NCBI RefSeq assembly: GCF_964340395.1
Contig: NC_135552.1
Location: 1,495,001 to 1,559,000, forward strand
Direction of reading: 5' to 3'
Length of the DNA: 64,000 nt
DNA from: Glandiceps talaboti
Lineage: Eukaryota > Hemichordata > Enteropneusta > Spengelidae
A model generated the notes under the pieces. It saw only the letters and a list, made by a program, of their open reading frames with translations. It made no database searches and was not told where the DNA came from. This document shows, one piece after another, positions 13,736 to 23,432 of this stretch (the stretch's first letter is position 1; every line of letters begins with the position of its first letter). The position numbers were made by a program, and so were the translations under genes.

Positions 13736-15012
13736 AGCAAACCCACCTCCTCCACGGGACCTCCTCACAGACTTGACAGTACGGTATATATACTACAGAT
13801 GGCACTATAACTCTACATATCCAATCATTGGAACTATGTTTTATACCTATTCACATAATGCTCCATGCATTTATTCCTCCTGAAGTACATTCAAACTGGT
13901 ATTATCGTATAAAAACTGTAATTATATGTTCATTTGAATTTGAAAGAATTCCATTCGTCACAGTATTTCTTGAATATTGAAATGAATTTTATGATGTATC
14001 TCAGTGGTAATGTGTAAGTTCAATATGATCACTTGGTGATCACAATCTTCAGGGCTTCCAGTTTAAATTTATAACATCAAATACAAATTGTTTGCAATCA
14101 ACCAAGACTTACTTAGAATACATTCATTAGGAGATTATATTCAAGATTTGTACATTTATGTAAGAACAACTCGCCATTGTGTATTGACTATGAGTATATA
14201 TTTGTGATATCAACTATTTTGTGGATACGTTTCCTGAATCCTCTCTTTGCAAATTTTTAAATGTTTATACTTGTATTTCTAAGTGTGTGATACATTTTAC
14301 TTTTTAGATACATAACAAGTCGAAATGGATATGACGTCACATATATAGGCATGTAACTGAATCATAAACCGTCTGTGGTATTCTTGTTGTGGTCACCTTT
14401 ATGTAGTCAGGATAGAACCAGCATTTAGCAGTGATCATGCATCAATTCATTTACTTAATAATTTGCGTAACCGTTTGCCTGCCGTCTCACACACACACAC
14501 AGACGGACGGACAGACATGCATGTCTTGAATATTGAATATCCACACAGAGACAAGACAGATAGACATCTACAGACAGGCATGTATGCATCACACACACAC
14601 ACACACACACACATACATAACTTATATGCATGTACATAGTATTACACTGATCAATTTACAGAATTAATAAATGTTTACTTCATTATGTGCCAAGCATATC
14701 AATTTTAGTCCTACATTTATATAATATGCCTATGTCCTATCATCCATTTACAAGCTATTTTTCCACCCAATTTGGCTGACACTTTAATCAGAAACATGTT
14801 GTCAGTTTTTTGGATATAAAATATGGTCAACAAAGGATGGTCTGTTGATGATGGTTGTGGTGGTTGAGACATGTGTGTAGTTTTATCACCCTTTTGCCTA
14901 ATACCTGTTAAAACCCCATTAAAAATGTTATACAACTTGTAATGTTCTCATCAGAAGCCTTCCATAACAATGGCGCCATTCACCATTCTTCTGGACTAGT
15001 GCTACCCTAATT
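13736..15012. other. Non-coding part of unit 4
   Basis: Same as 2238-3514. No gene recognised. Confidence 0.7.
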
Positions 15013-15750
15013 AGTCCCCGCCGGACAAAGTCCGGGACGGGGACTTATGGATTGGGTTCCGTCTGTCCGTCCGTCCGTCCGTCCGCAGCCGTTTCTTGGA
15101 GATGCCTGGACCGATTTTTTTCAAACTTGGTACAGGGGCAACATACAATGGCATACATATGCACATCAATTTGTTTCATGATACGATCCAATATGGCCGC
15201 CTAGCAGCCATTTTGTTTGCAAATTTCCCCTGTCTAAAGCCATAACTCAGACATGCTTGAACAGATCTCATTCAAAGTTGGTATTAGGACAGTGTTCTAT
15301 GACATACATGTGCATATCCATTTGTTGTCATGATACGATCCAATATGGCCGCCTAGCAGCCATTTTGTTTGTGAATTTTCATGTCCAAAGCCATAACTCA
15401 GACATGCTTGAACAGATCTCATTCAAAGTTGGTATTAGGACAGTGTTCTATGACATACATGTGCATATCCATTTTCGTCGTGATACGATCCAATATGGCT
15501 GCCTGCTAGCCATTTTGTTTGTGAATTTTCCATGTCCAAAGCCATAACTCAGACTCCATTTTCATCGTGATATGATCCCCCATACCCAACCAATCCTTTA
15601 TTGTTGGAGGCATATTCCATGTCCAACAAGCACACACAACATATCTAAGTCTGTTTGTTTTAGGTTCACAAATGTTGTTGCATGATCAGAGTAGTGATAA
15701 TTCCTTAAAACCCAATTATAGCGGGGACTATGTCATTCTCAATGGCTTGT
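15013..15750 (+). mobile_element. Complete GTCCCCGC-family non-autonomous element
   Basis: Begins AGTCCCCGCCGGACAAAG and ends near GCGGGGACTATGTCATTC, giving inverted GTCCCCGC/GCGGGGAC motifs near the two ends. The middle has (CCGT)n and three copies of a roughly 125-bp repeat (GATACGATCCAATATGGCCGC, then a segment ACATGCTTGAACAGATCTC). It has no long coding frame. It interrupts a short tandem repeat, because the flank CTAGTGCTACCCTAATT occurs both before it and at about 15790 and 15840. A reversed copy lies at 31650-32470 and a fragment at 40805-41008. No transposase is present. Confidence 0.7.
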
Positions 15751-15885
15751 TGTCCAGTATTTTGCAGTGCAGGGGGGGGGGGGGGCTTGACTAGTGCTAC
15801 CCTAATTGTCCAGTGTTTTGCAGTGCAGGGAGCTGGACAAGTGCTACCCTAATTGTCCAGTATTTTGCAGTGCAGGCGGCTGGAT
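15751..15885. repeat. Short tandem repeat with embedded G-run
   Basis: Three copies of a unit containing GTCCAGTATTTTGCAGTGCAG and CTAGTGCTACCCTAATT. A run of about 15 G lies inside the first copy at about 15771-15785. Confidence 0.75.
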
Positions 15886-16224
15886 TAATTAATTAGTACA
15901 GAGAAACAACCTTGGAAAGTTGCAGATCTAGTGACATAGTTGGATACATGGCAATATTGCTGGTTTAATGAGACACTTTATATGAAGCATGTTGCCTACT
16001 ATAATTTACTACTGTTGACATATTGCTATACCAGCACATTGTAGTAGCATAAGATAAATAAGTGTGTAACCAATAGCAACAACCTCTGCCAGTTTTTCTT
16101 CACTCACAAGTTTTAAACCCTGTTCCTTTGTGTTCGTCTCAACATTTGTCTACTTCTCCTCAAAACAATGCATTTCAATCATCGACTTCAAGTTATCCAA
16201 AATGTAGATGCGACACCAATAAGA
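15886..16224. other. Unassigned sequence downstream of the CARD gene
   Basis: No repeat family or gene recognised. On the minus strand this is the 3' flank or 3' UTR of the CARD exon. Confidence 0.5.
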
Positions 16225-16444
16225 TCAGTTTTTACGAGGCTTTGTCAGAGTTTGGTCTATCGCTTGGACAAGGCTTGAATATTTTGACCCATGCATTGTC
16301 ATCGCATCTCGCAAACCCAAATAACCACGTAATCCTTTGAGTCGAAGCTTACAAAGTAGACGATCTCTTGTAATTTTATCCGTGGCACCATCGGTGATGT
16401 AATATACCTCTTCTTGAGTTAGGACTTTCATATCCCTTAGATAC
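16225..16444 (-). CDS. CARD-domain protein, exon 2 (C-terminal 72 residues and stop)
   Basis: The acceptor TTTATTTTACCTAG precedes the exon, whose first base is the third base of a split codon; AG from exon 1 plus this G gives Arg. The translation begins Y-L-R-D-M-K-V-L-T-Q-E-E-V and continues through K-I-T-R-D-R-L-L to K-G-L-R-G-Y-L-G-L, closing with an amphipathic helix S-L-V-Q-A-I. This matches helices 2-6 of a caspase recruitment domain; the closest pattern I know is CARD9/CARD11 (Y-L-R-Q-C-K-V, K-G-Q-R-G-Y). CARDs pair with other CARDs in apoptosis and innate immune signalling. The frame ends at TGA five residues after the last helix, which suggests a CARD-only product. Splicing onward at a weak donor just before the stop is possible. 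Confidence 0.72.
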
Positions 16445-16600
16445 CTAGGTAAAATAAACAAAACAACGATTAAAACAGTCTATTTGATAAACGTAACAAC
16501 ACACTTGCAGGTGTATGCAAACTGGACGGGTGACGTTGATGTATGAATGACCATGTAATAATATTGGTGTATGGGTGATACATAATACCAACCATGTAAT
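16445..16600. other. Start of CARD intron with a two-copy tandem repeat
   Basis: Two partial copies of the ACCATGTAATAA-type repeat that forms the larger array at 24470-24835 of the same intron. Confidence 0.55.
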
Positions 16601-19157
16601 AACATCATGATGTACATATTAATCTTAAATGGTCGTACTGTTGGTGATTCCATGGGTAACTATACATATTACTCACCAAGAGGCTGTAGTACAATTGATT
16701 TTGGTATTGTTTGCAAACCAATGTTTGAAATAGTTCTGTACTTCAAAGTCCAAAACTTAACCCATATCTCAGACCATAGTGCCATTAAAACTAAAATATT
16801 CACTAAGTACAAACCAGCAAACAGAATGTACACATCAACTTATAATCTCCTCTCCCATCAAATACATCTGGGTTGAACATGCTGAAACAAAGTTTAAAGT
16901 ATGTCTTCAATTTCACCCATATACAAACATTTCTTGATAAAAATTTAATGATGCTGACTCGGCCCAAAAAGAATTTGAAAACCTTATCACCAACATTTGT
17001 GACAATAGCCTCAAAAAAGTATCACCCAAATTAAATAAACACACTAAGAAATCAAAAACAAAAAAGAAACAATGGTTTGATGGGGAATGTTGGCTTATAA
17101 GATGAGAATTCAAAAAACAAGCTAAATTAATTCAATATGAGCCAAATAATCCATTAATTATAGAGATGTTCTTCAATATGAAAAAATTACTAAAAAGACA
17201 ATTCAGAAGAAGAAAAAACAATTCAAGATAAAACAACTGACTGAGATTGAAAATCACAGTGACACATCAGCTTTTGGGGAAAAAATTAAAAAAACTTGAA
17301 CGATGACTCTTTCAGTAAAGCAAGTTGTGACCTTATAGAATGCGAACCTTGTGAGTGGTATGACTACTAAAAAGAATTAATCCAAATAACTCTAGCACCC
17401 TTACAAGTAATAATAAATTATAAATTTAGAACAAAGGTTAGACCCAACAATAAAACATCAACTTGATAACCCAATATCAATCCATGAAATAAAACTTTAA
17501 CTATTAAAACTAAAAAAAAAAGCTACAGTGTAAGACAAGACTTTCAATGAAATCAAAAAATACGATCAATCTCACTTAATGAAGCCAATCTATAAATTAT
17601 TCAATATTGTATATAACTCTAATGTATTTCCAAAAATCATGGAATACCAGCATTATTGTTCCAATCCAGAAATCATGGAATACCAGCATTATTGTTCCAA
17701 TCCAAAAATCATGGAATACCAGCATTATTGTTCCAATCCAGAAATCATGGAATACCAGCATTATTGTTCCAATCCACAAATCATGGAATACCAGCATTAT
17801 TGTTCCAATCCACAAATCATGGAATACCAGCATTATTGTTCCAATCCACAAATCAGGATCCAAATCAATTCGGAATTGCAATATCTAGTTGCCTTACAAA
17901 TTATTCATTAACACTGAAAGGTACATCAACAAATTCTATAGGACAAATGTATGTTGTTATGTTTAACGAATATACTAAATTATATTGAAATATGTTGGTA
18001 TGTGATACCAAAGCGTAAAGCGTAAGGTCGATGTCCCTCCGTGTTATAAATATTTGGGCAGCATTTTTACACCCAAATCAAATTGGTCCGCAGCAAAGAA
18101 TAAAAGTCAAGCGTTACAGGCCAAGAGGTTGTTATTTCAATAGAAGTCTCTAATAAGGAAATTATGTTGTTTGCCTTTTTCGTGTGCTCTTTACAGTTGT
18201 GATAGTAGTGTTATAGTATTGAGATCTGGGGATATGAAATTTCCAACCTCATAGAACAAGTGCAAACTCAATTTTGTAAGTTTTTACTTGGTGTAACAGT
18301 AAGCCCTAGGACAAACGATTCTGCTGTACTTGGTGAATGTGGGCGTACCCCCCTTGCACCATTTTATATGAAACGCTGTATATCATATTGGCTAAGAATT
18401 CTTGAAATGGAAATTACCAGGTATCCTAAATTATGTTACAAGATGTTACTTGAATTAGATAATAACGGCAAAATTACTTGGGTGACTAGAATTAAATTGT
18501 TAATTTTTTCGTTATGGTTTTGGAGAAGTCTGGCTAAATCAAGGGGTTGGTGCACCAGAAGCTTTTATTTCTATTTTCACACAAAGATTCAAAGATTGTT
18601 TCTTCCAAGAATGGCATGATTACATAAATTCATCTTCAAAATTAGGGAGTTATTGTAATTTTAAGACACTTTTAGAATCTGAGCTTTATTTGGATTGTAT
18701 TGATATTCTTAAATTTAATGTAGATGTTCATCCCATGATCTGTATTGAGACCGGAAGAAGGGATGGGATACATTTACAGGATAGACTTGGCAAATTTTGT
18801 TTAATCAACGACCATAGCTTTATTGAAAACGGGTATCATTTTCTGTTTATTTGTTATTTGTTTACTCCTCTAAGACAGCAATACCTTCAATGTAATATTT
18901 GAACTCATCCGTCGCTAGATAATTGTTATCAAGTAAAAGCCCTCATCACCTAAGACAACTTGCAATGTATATTTATAAGGCATTTAGATTAAGAGAAAAC
19001 GTTTCCATTTCATAAGTTATGTTTATTCTTGACACATTTTCGGTTGTATATTTTCGTTCCATCAATCATTATACTTTTTGTCTTGCTTTATTTGTTCATA
19101 TATGTATTTTGGGCCGATGGCCTATAAATGCAAAATAAATTTTCATTTCATTTCATT
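16600..19157 (+). mobile_element. Decayed non-LTR retrotransposon (LINE), inside the CARD intron
   Basis: Frameshifted remains of an endonuclease/reverse transcriptase ORF read in order. At 16607-16800 lies the endonuclease C-terminus, with Y-Y-S-P-R-G-C-S-T-I-D-F and the S-D-H-S-A-I end motif. The linker is next, then an RT start at about 17580 (K-L-F-N-I-V-Y-N-S-N-V-F-P and S-I-I-V-P-I-H-K-S-G). After a gap comes Y-K-Y-L-G-S-I-F-T-P-K at about 18040, then the C-terminal region F-C-K-F-L-L-G-V to G-E-C-G-R-T-P-L at 18260-18620 and further to 18900. The 3' end is GGGCCGATGGCC followed by AATAAATTTTCATTTCATTTC. The catalytic RT block is missing, replaced by about 100 bp of another repeat (17895-17990). 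It is not functional. Confidence 0.8.
17632..17855 (+). repeat. 36-bp minisatellite grown inside LINE RT codons
   Basis: About six copies of a 36-bp unit (AATCATGGAATACCAGCATT and onward). In the LINE frame each copy encodes K-S-W-N-T-S-I-I-V-P-I-Q/H, the RT segment that normally occurs once. The period is a multiple of three and the unit has no stop, so three plus-strand frames and one minus-strand frame are open here. Confidence 0.9.
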
Positions 19158-20035
19158 TGGTATGTGCTCCATCAAGGGGTCAGCCGGTTGAAGTTCATCA
19201 TGAATGGGCACACCAACATTAGCAAAGTAGCTGTTGTTAAACGTAATTTGCGAGAGGGATGGGATTGTCGTGTACAGGAAGAATCTTATCTGATTGTTTT
19301 AGAAGTTCGTTCACCGTCTTCCAGAGTTTGTGACTATTGTTAATGTTTTTCAGGTATGAGTTCTTCGTAATAATGGCATTTGGCACACTCAATCTCCTTC
19401 TTTACAAGGTTACGAAATTTTATATATTCACACCAGTAAACATGAAGACGAGTGCAGTGATGTATTTAACGAACCCAGTCGTGAAAACGCATTTTGTTCT
19501 TGATTGACGTAGTTATCCAGGGATTGGTTTTAGGACGAATGTGTACTTTAGTTATTAGAGCGTGAGAGTCAAGAACTTTACAATACAGGGAAGTCCAAGT
19601 ATATAATGCTTCATTGACTTCACTGCAGTGATCAGTTTTCTGCCAAGGTACACGTTGGAGGTCATTTAAGAATTTAGTGGCGTCTATTTTTTAATGCTGC
19701 TTACATGACGGCCTGTTGACGGCGCCGTAAAAGAGGCCGTGGTTTGCGACGATGACATTACGGACAATTTGAGCAGGACGTCTTCGGTGTCGTTGTAGTG
19801 GTGGTAGAATTGTGTAGATCATGTAATGATCACTTCATGAGGTGTATATAACTGATGATTTGATTTGTAACGGGGACGTAGGTGTTATGATGAGATCGAT
19901 CAATGATCTTGTGTTGGCAGTGCATCATCGATGTATTGGGTTAAACGGTAAGGTATGGATATCAAGGCTTTAACATAGCTTTTTTGATTTAGGTTTGTTA
20001 CTTCAATTAAAGTCGCCGAGAATGGCAAAATTCGA
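19158..20035 (-). mobile_element. Decayed LINE endonuclease fragment, minus strand
   Basis: Read on the minus strand from 20035 downwards, the fragment starts at A-I-L-G-D-F-N, the conserved Asp-Phe-Asn of AP-type endonucleases. It continues with T-R-S-L-I-D-L-I-I-T-P and, after stops, S-D-H-Y-M-I-Y, the C-terminal catalytic motif, and then linker sequence with R-R-R-P. Several stops and frameshifts are present. It abuts the 3' tail of the plus-strand LINE at 19157, so the two insertions meet tail to tail. Confidence 0.7.
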
Positions 20036-20420
20036 GGCGAAAGATTTATGCGTATGCAATATTTGCAGAGAGTTCTCCGAGATTAGAGACGGGAAGACGT
20101 AGTCCGTTTGAGTAACAGGACACACAGCCCCTGGACAAACGCCCCCCCCCCCCGGACAAATGCCCCCAGGACAAATGCCTACGGTAGAACTATGGCTCAC
20201 GATTGAACCATGGGGTAAAGGACAAATAATCAATTTTGTACACGTGATTTTCCGGATTTCTAAATATTATTTTCTGTATATTTCAAATAATGTTTTAAAT
20301 ACTGTTTCCTCTCACTGTTTTGTTCTATTTCCTACCTGATATCAATGTCTTATCTGAGTTTATCAGCTTTGCATTAATTAGTAGCTTGCTAGAACAAACT
20401 CACTATTTGCCCAAATTAAC
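20036..20420. other. Unassigned intronic sequence
   Basis: A C-run of about 12 at 20142-20153 sits in a GGACAAA/GCCCCC-rich stretch. I recognise no family here. Confidence 0.5.
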
Positions 20421-20524
20421 GCATTATGCCGTGAGTGTAAACATCTACTAGATCCGACTAATGGCAGTACACGGTGTACTACCAGTAGTCGGATCAGTAG
20501 ATGTTTACACTCAAGGCATAATGC
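20421..20524. repeat. Fold-back element, about 51-bp arms
   Basis: Left arm starts GCATTATGCCGTGAGTGTAA and the right arm ends TTTACACTCAAGGCATAATGC. The arms pair over about 51 bases with a few mismatches and almost no loop. This is a small hairpin-type element or an old palindromic insertion. Confidence 0.85.
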
Positions 20525-21045
20525 ACATTGGATATTTAATCTCAATTGCCGAAAAGATGTCACATTCAAAGTAAAAAAAATGGATGGTGTTTCTCAAATA
20601 AGTAACACAACAAAATAATCATTTTCTTTACCCAACTCCCAAAACTGTTATGGCCTCGTTTATGTCGGAACCCAAGGTGAACTCAGTGAATTCTCCTTGT
20701 CATTAGAAACTGAAGTTTGGATTTTGATGTCGAAGGTACAGCTCTGTTTACAAATTCAGGGCCATTCTTTCCATAGCAAATTGTCGCTTCAAAATGAATT
20801 GCGAAATAACGCTAGTGTCAGTGTGCAATGAGATAATTATATCAAACAACATTTTAACCAAAGACAACGTCGAACACAATTATTGAAAGAAATATCTTCA
20901 AATAGTGGATCTTAAACTGCGTACCTAGTTTAATAGTTTTTCCGGGCCACCAAATATTCCAAAAAAGAGATCTGCCGTTTTATCAGCATGAAGTGTTTTA
21001 ATATAAGCTTAAGGAACAAGATGTAAACCAGATTTAAACTGAATG
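20525..21045. other. Unassigned intronic sequence
   Basis: No gene, tandem repeat or terminal inverted repeat seen. Confidence 0.5.
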
Positions 21046-21930
21046 CCTCCCGTAAGGGAATCGCTAATTATGCAAACAACTCATTAAACTAAAAAAACTA
21101 TGGTAACAGGCTTTGTTTTTTAGACAAGCGTGCTTTCTTAGGTTAATGTATTTAAGAGTGCATGATACTGCTTAATGCAGTCTTAAGATATAGCCTAATT
21201 ACCGAAAATCATTAATTATGCAAATTATTCATTAACACTGTAAAGTACATCAACTAACTTTATAGGACATATACAATTTGCTATGGTTAATGTATGTACT
21301 GAATTATATTGGAATTGAAGTATGTATTCTTAAGATATAGCCTAATTACCGAAAATCATTAATTATGCAAATTATTCATTAACACTGTAAGGTACACCAA
21401 CAAGCTTAACAGGACATATGCAATTGTTGTGGTTAACGTGTGTACTGAATTATATTGGAATTGAAGTATGTTTTCTTAAGATATAGCCTAATTACCGAAA
21501 ATCATTAATTATGCAAATTATTCATTAACACTGTACGGTGCATCAACAAAATTGATAGGATATATGTGTTTTCTTATGGTTAACGTATGTACTAAATTAT
21601 GCTGAATTTGAAGTATGTATTCTTAAGATATAGCCTAATTACCAAAGATAATTAATTATGCAAAATATTCATTAACGCTGTAAGATACATCAACGAATTT
21701 TATAGGACAAATGTATGTTGTTATGTAACGAATATACTAAATTATATTGAAATTGAAGTATGCAGTCTTAAGATATTGCATAATTAGTTGATTTCATTAA
21801 TATGCAAATTTCTCTAATTAAACATTAACAGATCTGGCTCAAAACCTAATCAGGTCTAGCTATTACCCTAAAGATTATATAGCCCAAATTTCATTACAAT
21901 TGAGCCAGCCGATTTTTAGAAAATGGTTTC

Positions 21931-21991
<61 letters not shown>

Positions 21992-22057
21992 AGGACGGAC
22001 GGACAGACACACAGACAGGCATTCCCCTTTTAATACCTCCCGTACCCTTACGGGAGG
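21046..22057 (+). mobile_element. CCTCCCGTAAGGG-family inverted-repeat element
   Basis: A perfect 13-bp terminal inverted repeat, CCTCCCGTAAGGG at 21046-21058 and CCCTTACGGGAGG at 22045-22057. The interior has about five direct copies of a roughly 150-bp unit (TAAGATATAGCCTAATTACC, then AATTATGCAAATTATTCATT), then a (GACA)n run at 21930-21990. There is no transposase frame. Relatives lie at 39288-39920, 41009-41124, 57459-58593 and 60593-62495. Confidence 0.85.
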
Positions 22058-22505
22058 TAATGAGATCGAGCGCATCTTCGGAGTCACTGCATGCAGCATA
22101 GCAGGCAACCTCACGTTGGACGACTTTTTCCGTCTTTTTTTTTGAGTGTCAGTCGCTGACATTATAATTGCGACTTGTTATCTTCAAACGAAGGAGACTT
22201 TCAAGACTACTGTTACTCGCAGAAAATGCACAGTGCATGTGCGCACTTCTTTTGTACTTTCCCGCGCAAAGAATTTTTAATTTGCTGCAAAAAGTTACAA
22301 TTTTTAACTGGACACACTTTAATTCAAAGTTAAGCCAGCGTACATTAGCGATATAAGATACATATTAGCCATGAGTCAGTGTACAGTCAATAGTGAACTA
22401 TCCATTGAAATCGCGCATGCTAGGAATCGTCACGTAAATAACGATTTTAATAATAGCATCGCTATGTATTCAAAAAGTAGCTTTTTTCCTTTCTTTTTTC
22501 CAAAA
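22058..22505. other. Unassigned intronic sequence
   Basis: No family recognised. It ends in a T-rich tract that leads into the G/C palindrome. Confidence 0.45.
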
Positions 22506-22509
22506 TCTC

Positions 22510-22543
22510 GGGGGGGGGGGGGCAGCTGCCCCCCCCCCCCCCC
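22510..22543. repeat. G13-CAGCTG-C15 palindrome
   Basis: Thirteen G, the palindrome CAGCTG, then fifteen C. It could form a long hairpin or, on either strand, a G-rich structure. Confidence 0.95.
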
Positions 22544-22779
22544 TGCAGGCTACGGTACTGAGTACACCACCCGAAATCACTTTATAAGCACGCTTTTGGT
22601 AATAATACAATACAAGTGATAAAATCAAAGCATGCCCTGTTTGGTCGAATTCAACATTTTTTGAAATCTTCTGTCTATTCATCTGTTATACAATAAAAGT
22701 GATAAAACCATATTTAAGTGCACTCCACAAAATCTGGATTTTCGTAGGCTATGGCAGTCCAACCGGGGGGCATTTGTCC

Positions 22780-23432
22780 TTGAACCGGTGGTGGTTTGTA
22801 CACAGAACCGAGAGTGGTTTACTTATCGTGATCCAGAGTTGTTCAATCTGATGGGATCGTTGTTATCGGAACACAAGTTTGGTATTGTATTAACGAGGAG
22901 ATCATTGCAATGATAAATTGGAAGACCGCCATGTGAGGAATATCGTCGGTCATGTCTTATAGCTTAAAGGTTTAATTGTGTTTTCACAAATCCAGGTCTC
23001 AGCTACTGGCAGAATATCAAAAATCTTTGAGGGATTCAAGAGTTTTAATTGATCAAGTGAGTTATTTAAGGATTGAATATTAAGATGACCACTGGTGAGT
23101 TGAGGAGTGTCTGGTGGTTGAAGGTTTATGTCTCCAGGTGGCAACAGCGAATCAGCAGCATCTAGCATTGAGTAGACGTCATCAAGGTTATCTTGTGGAA
23201 TAAAATACGCATCGTCAGCGCCAGGGCCTGGATTTGACTCAATGTAACCAGTAATGGATAACCAGAGATGAACTGAAAATGCCGTATAAGGCGAAATGTT
23301 GTTAATGTGCTTGCTGAGACTTTGAAATGTCTTTCTGTACTGTCGTACCTTTGTATAATCAATATCTGTACCAAGTTCACTTGAATTCAGTACAATCCTG
23401 GCTATATATCGGTTATTGCAAGAGTTCATCAA
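22780..23432 (-). mobile_element. 5' fragment of a LINE ORF2 with a 2A-like motif
   Basis: The minus-strand frame from 23432 to 22950 is open for 160 codons. Residues 62-70 read G-Y-I-E-S-N-P-G-P, which fits the 2A consensus D-V/I-E-x-N-P-G-P except for Tyr in place of Asp, and follow a hydrophobic run (A-F-S-V-H-L-W-L-S-I). About 45 residues later begins an AP endonuclease start, H-L-N-I-Q-S-L-N, with F-D-I-L-P-V-A-E-T-W-I. Beyond 22950 the endonuclease continues out of frame (R-H-D-R-R-Y, then G-G-L-P-I-Y). 2A-like sequences are known at the N-terminus of ORF2 of some marine invertebrate LINEs. The RT is absent. Confidence 0.75.

Larger units (their letters stand above)
1..15355. repeat. 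Macro-tandem array of four nearly identical 3.2-4.4 kb units
   Basis: Units begin with the same GTCAGCTCCCCAATAC start at 1, 4193, 8585 and 12140. The unit lengths are 4192, 4392 and 3555 bp, and the fourth runs about 3.2 kb before it diverges near 15355. Each unit contains, in order, a 49-bp minisatellite block, a putative exon, about 1.3 kb of single-copy-like DNA with two (CA)n runs, the first 340 bp of a dispersed GTCCCCGC element, and a 335-bp tail that leads into the next unit. Length differences come almost wholly from minisatellite copy number plus one extra CCGT in unit 3. Outside the minisatellite I saw only isolated differences, so the duplication is very recent, or the copies are being homogenised, or the assembly repeated one unit. 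Since base 1 is at a unit start, more copies may lie upstream. Confidence 0.95.

Noticed and set aside
16128-16340. Plus-strand 70-codon frame
   Set aside because: It is antisense to the CARD exon, which has the better domain evidence.
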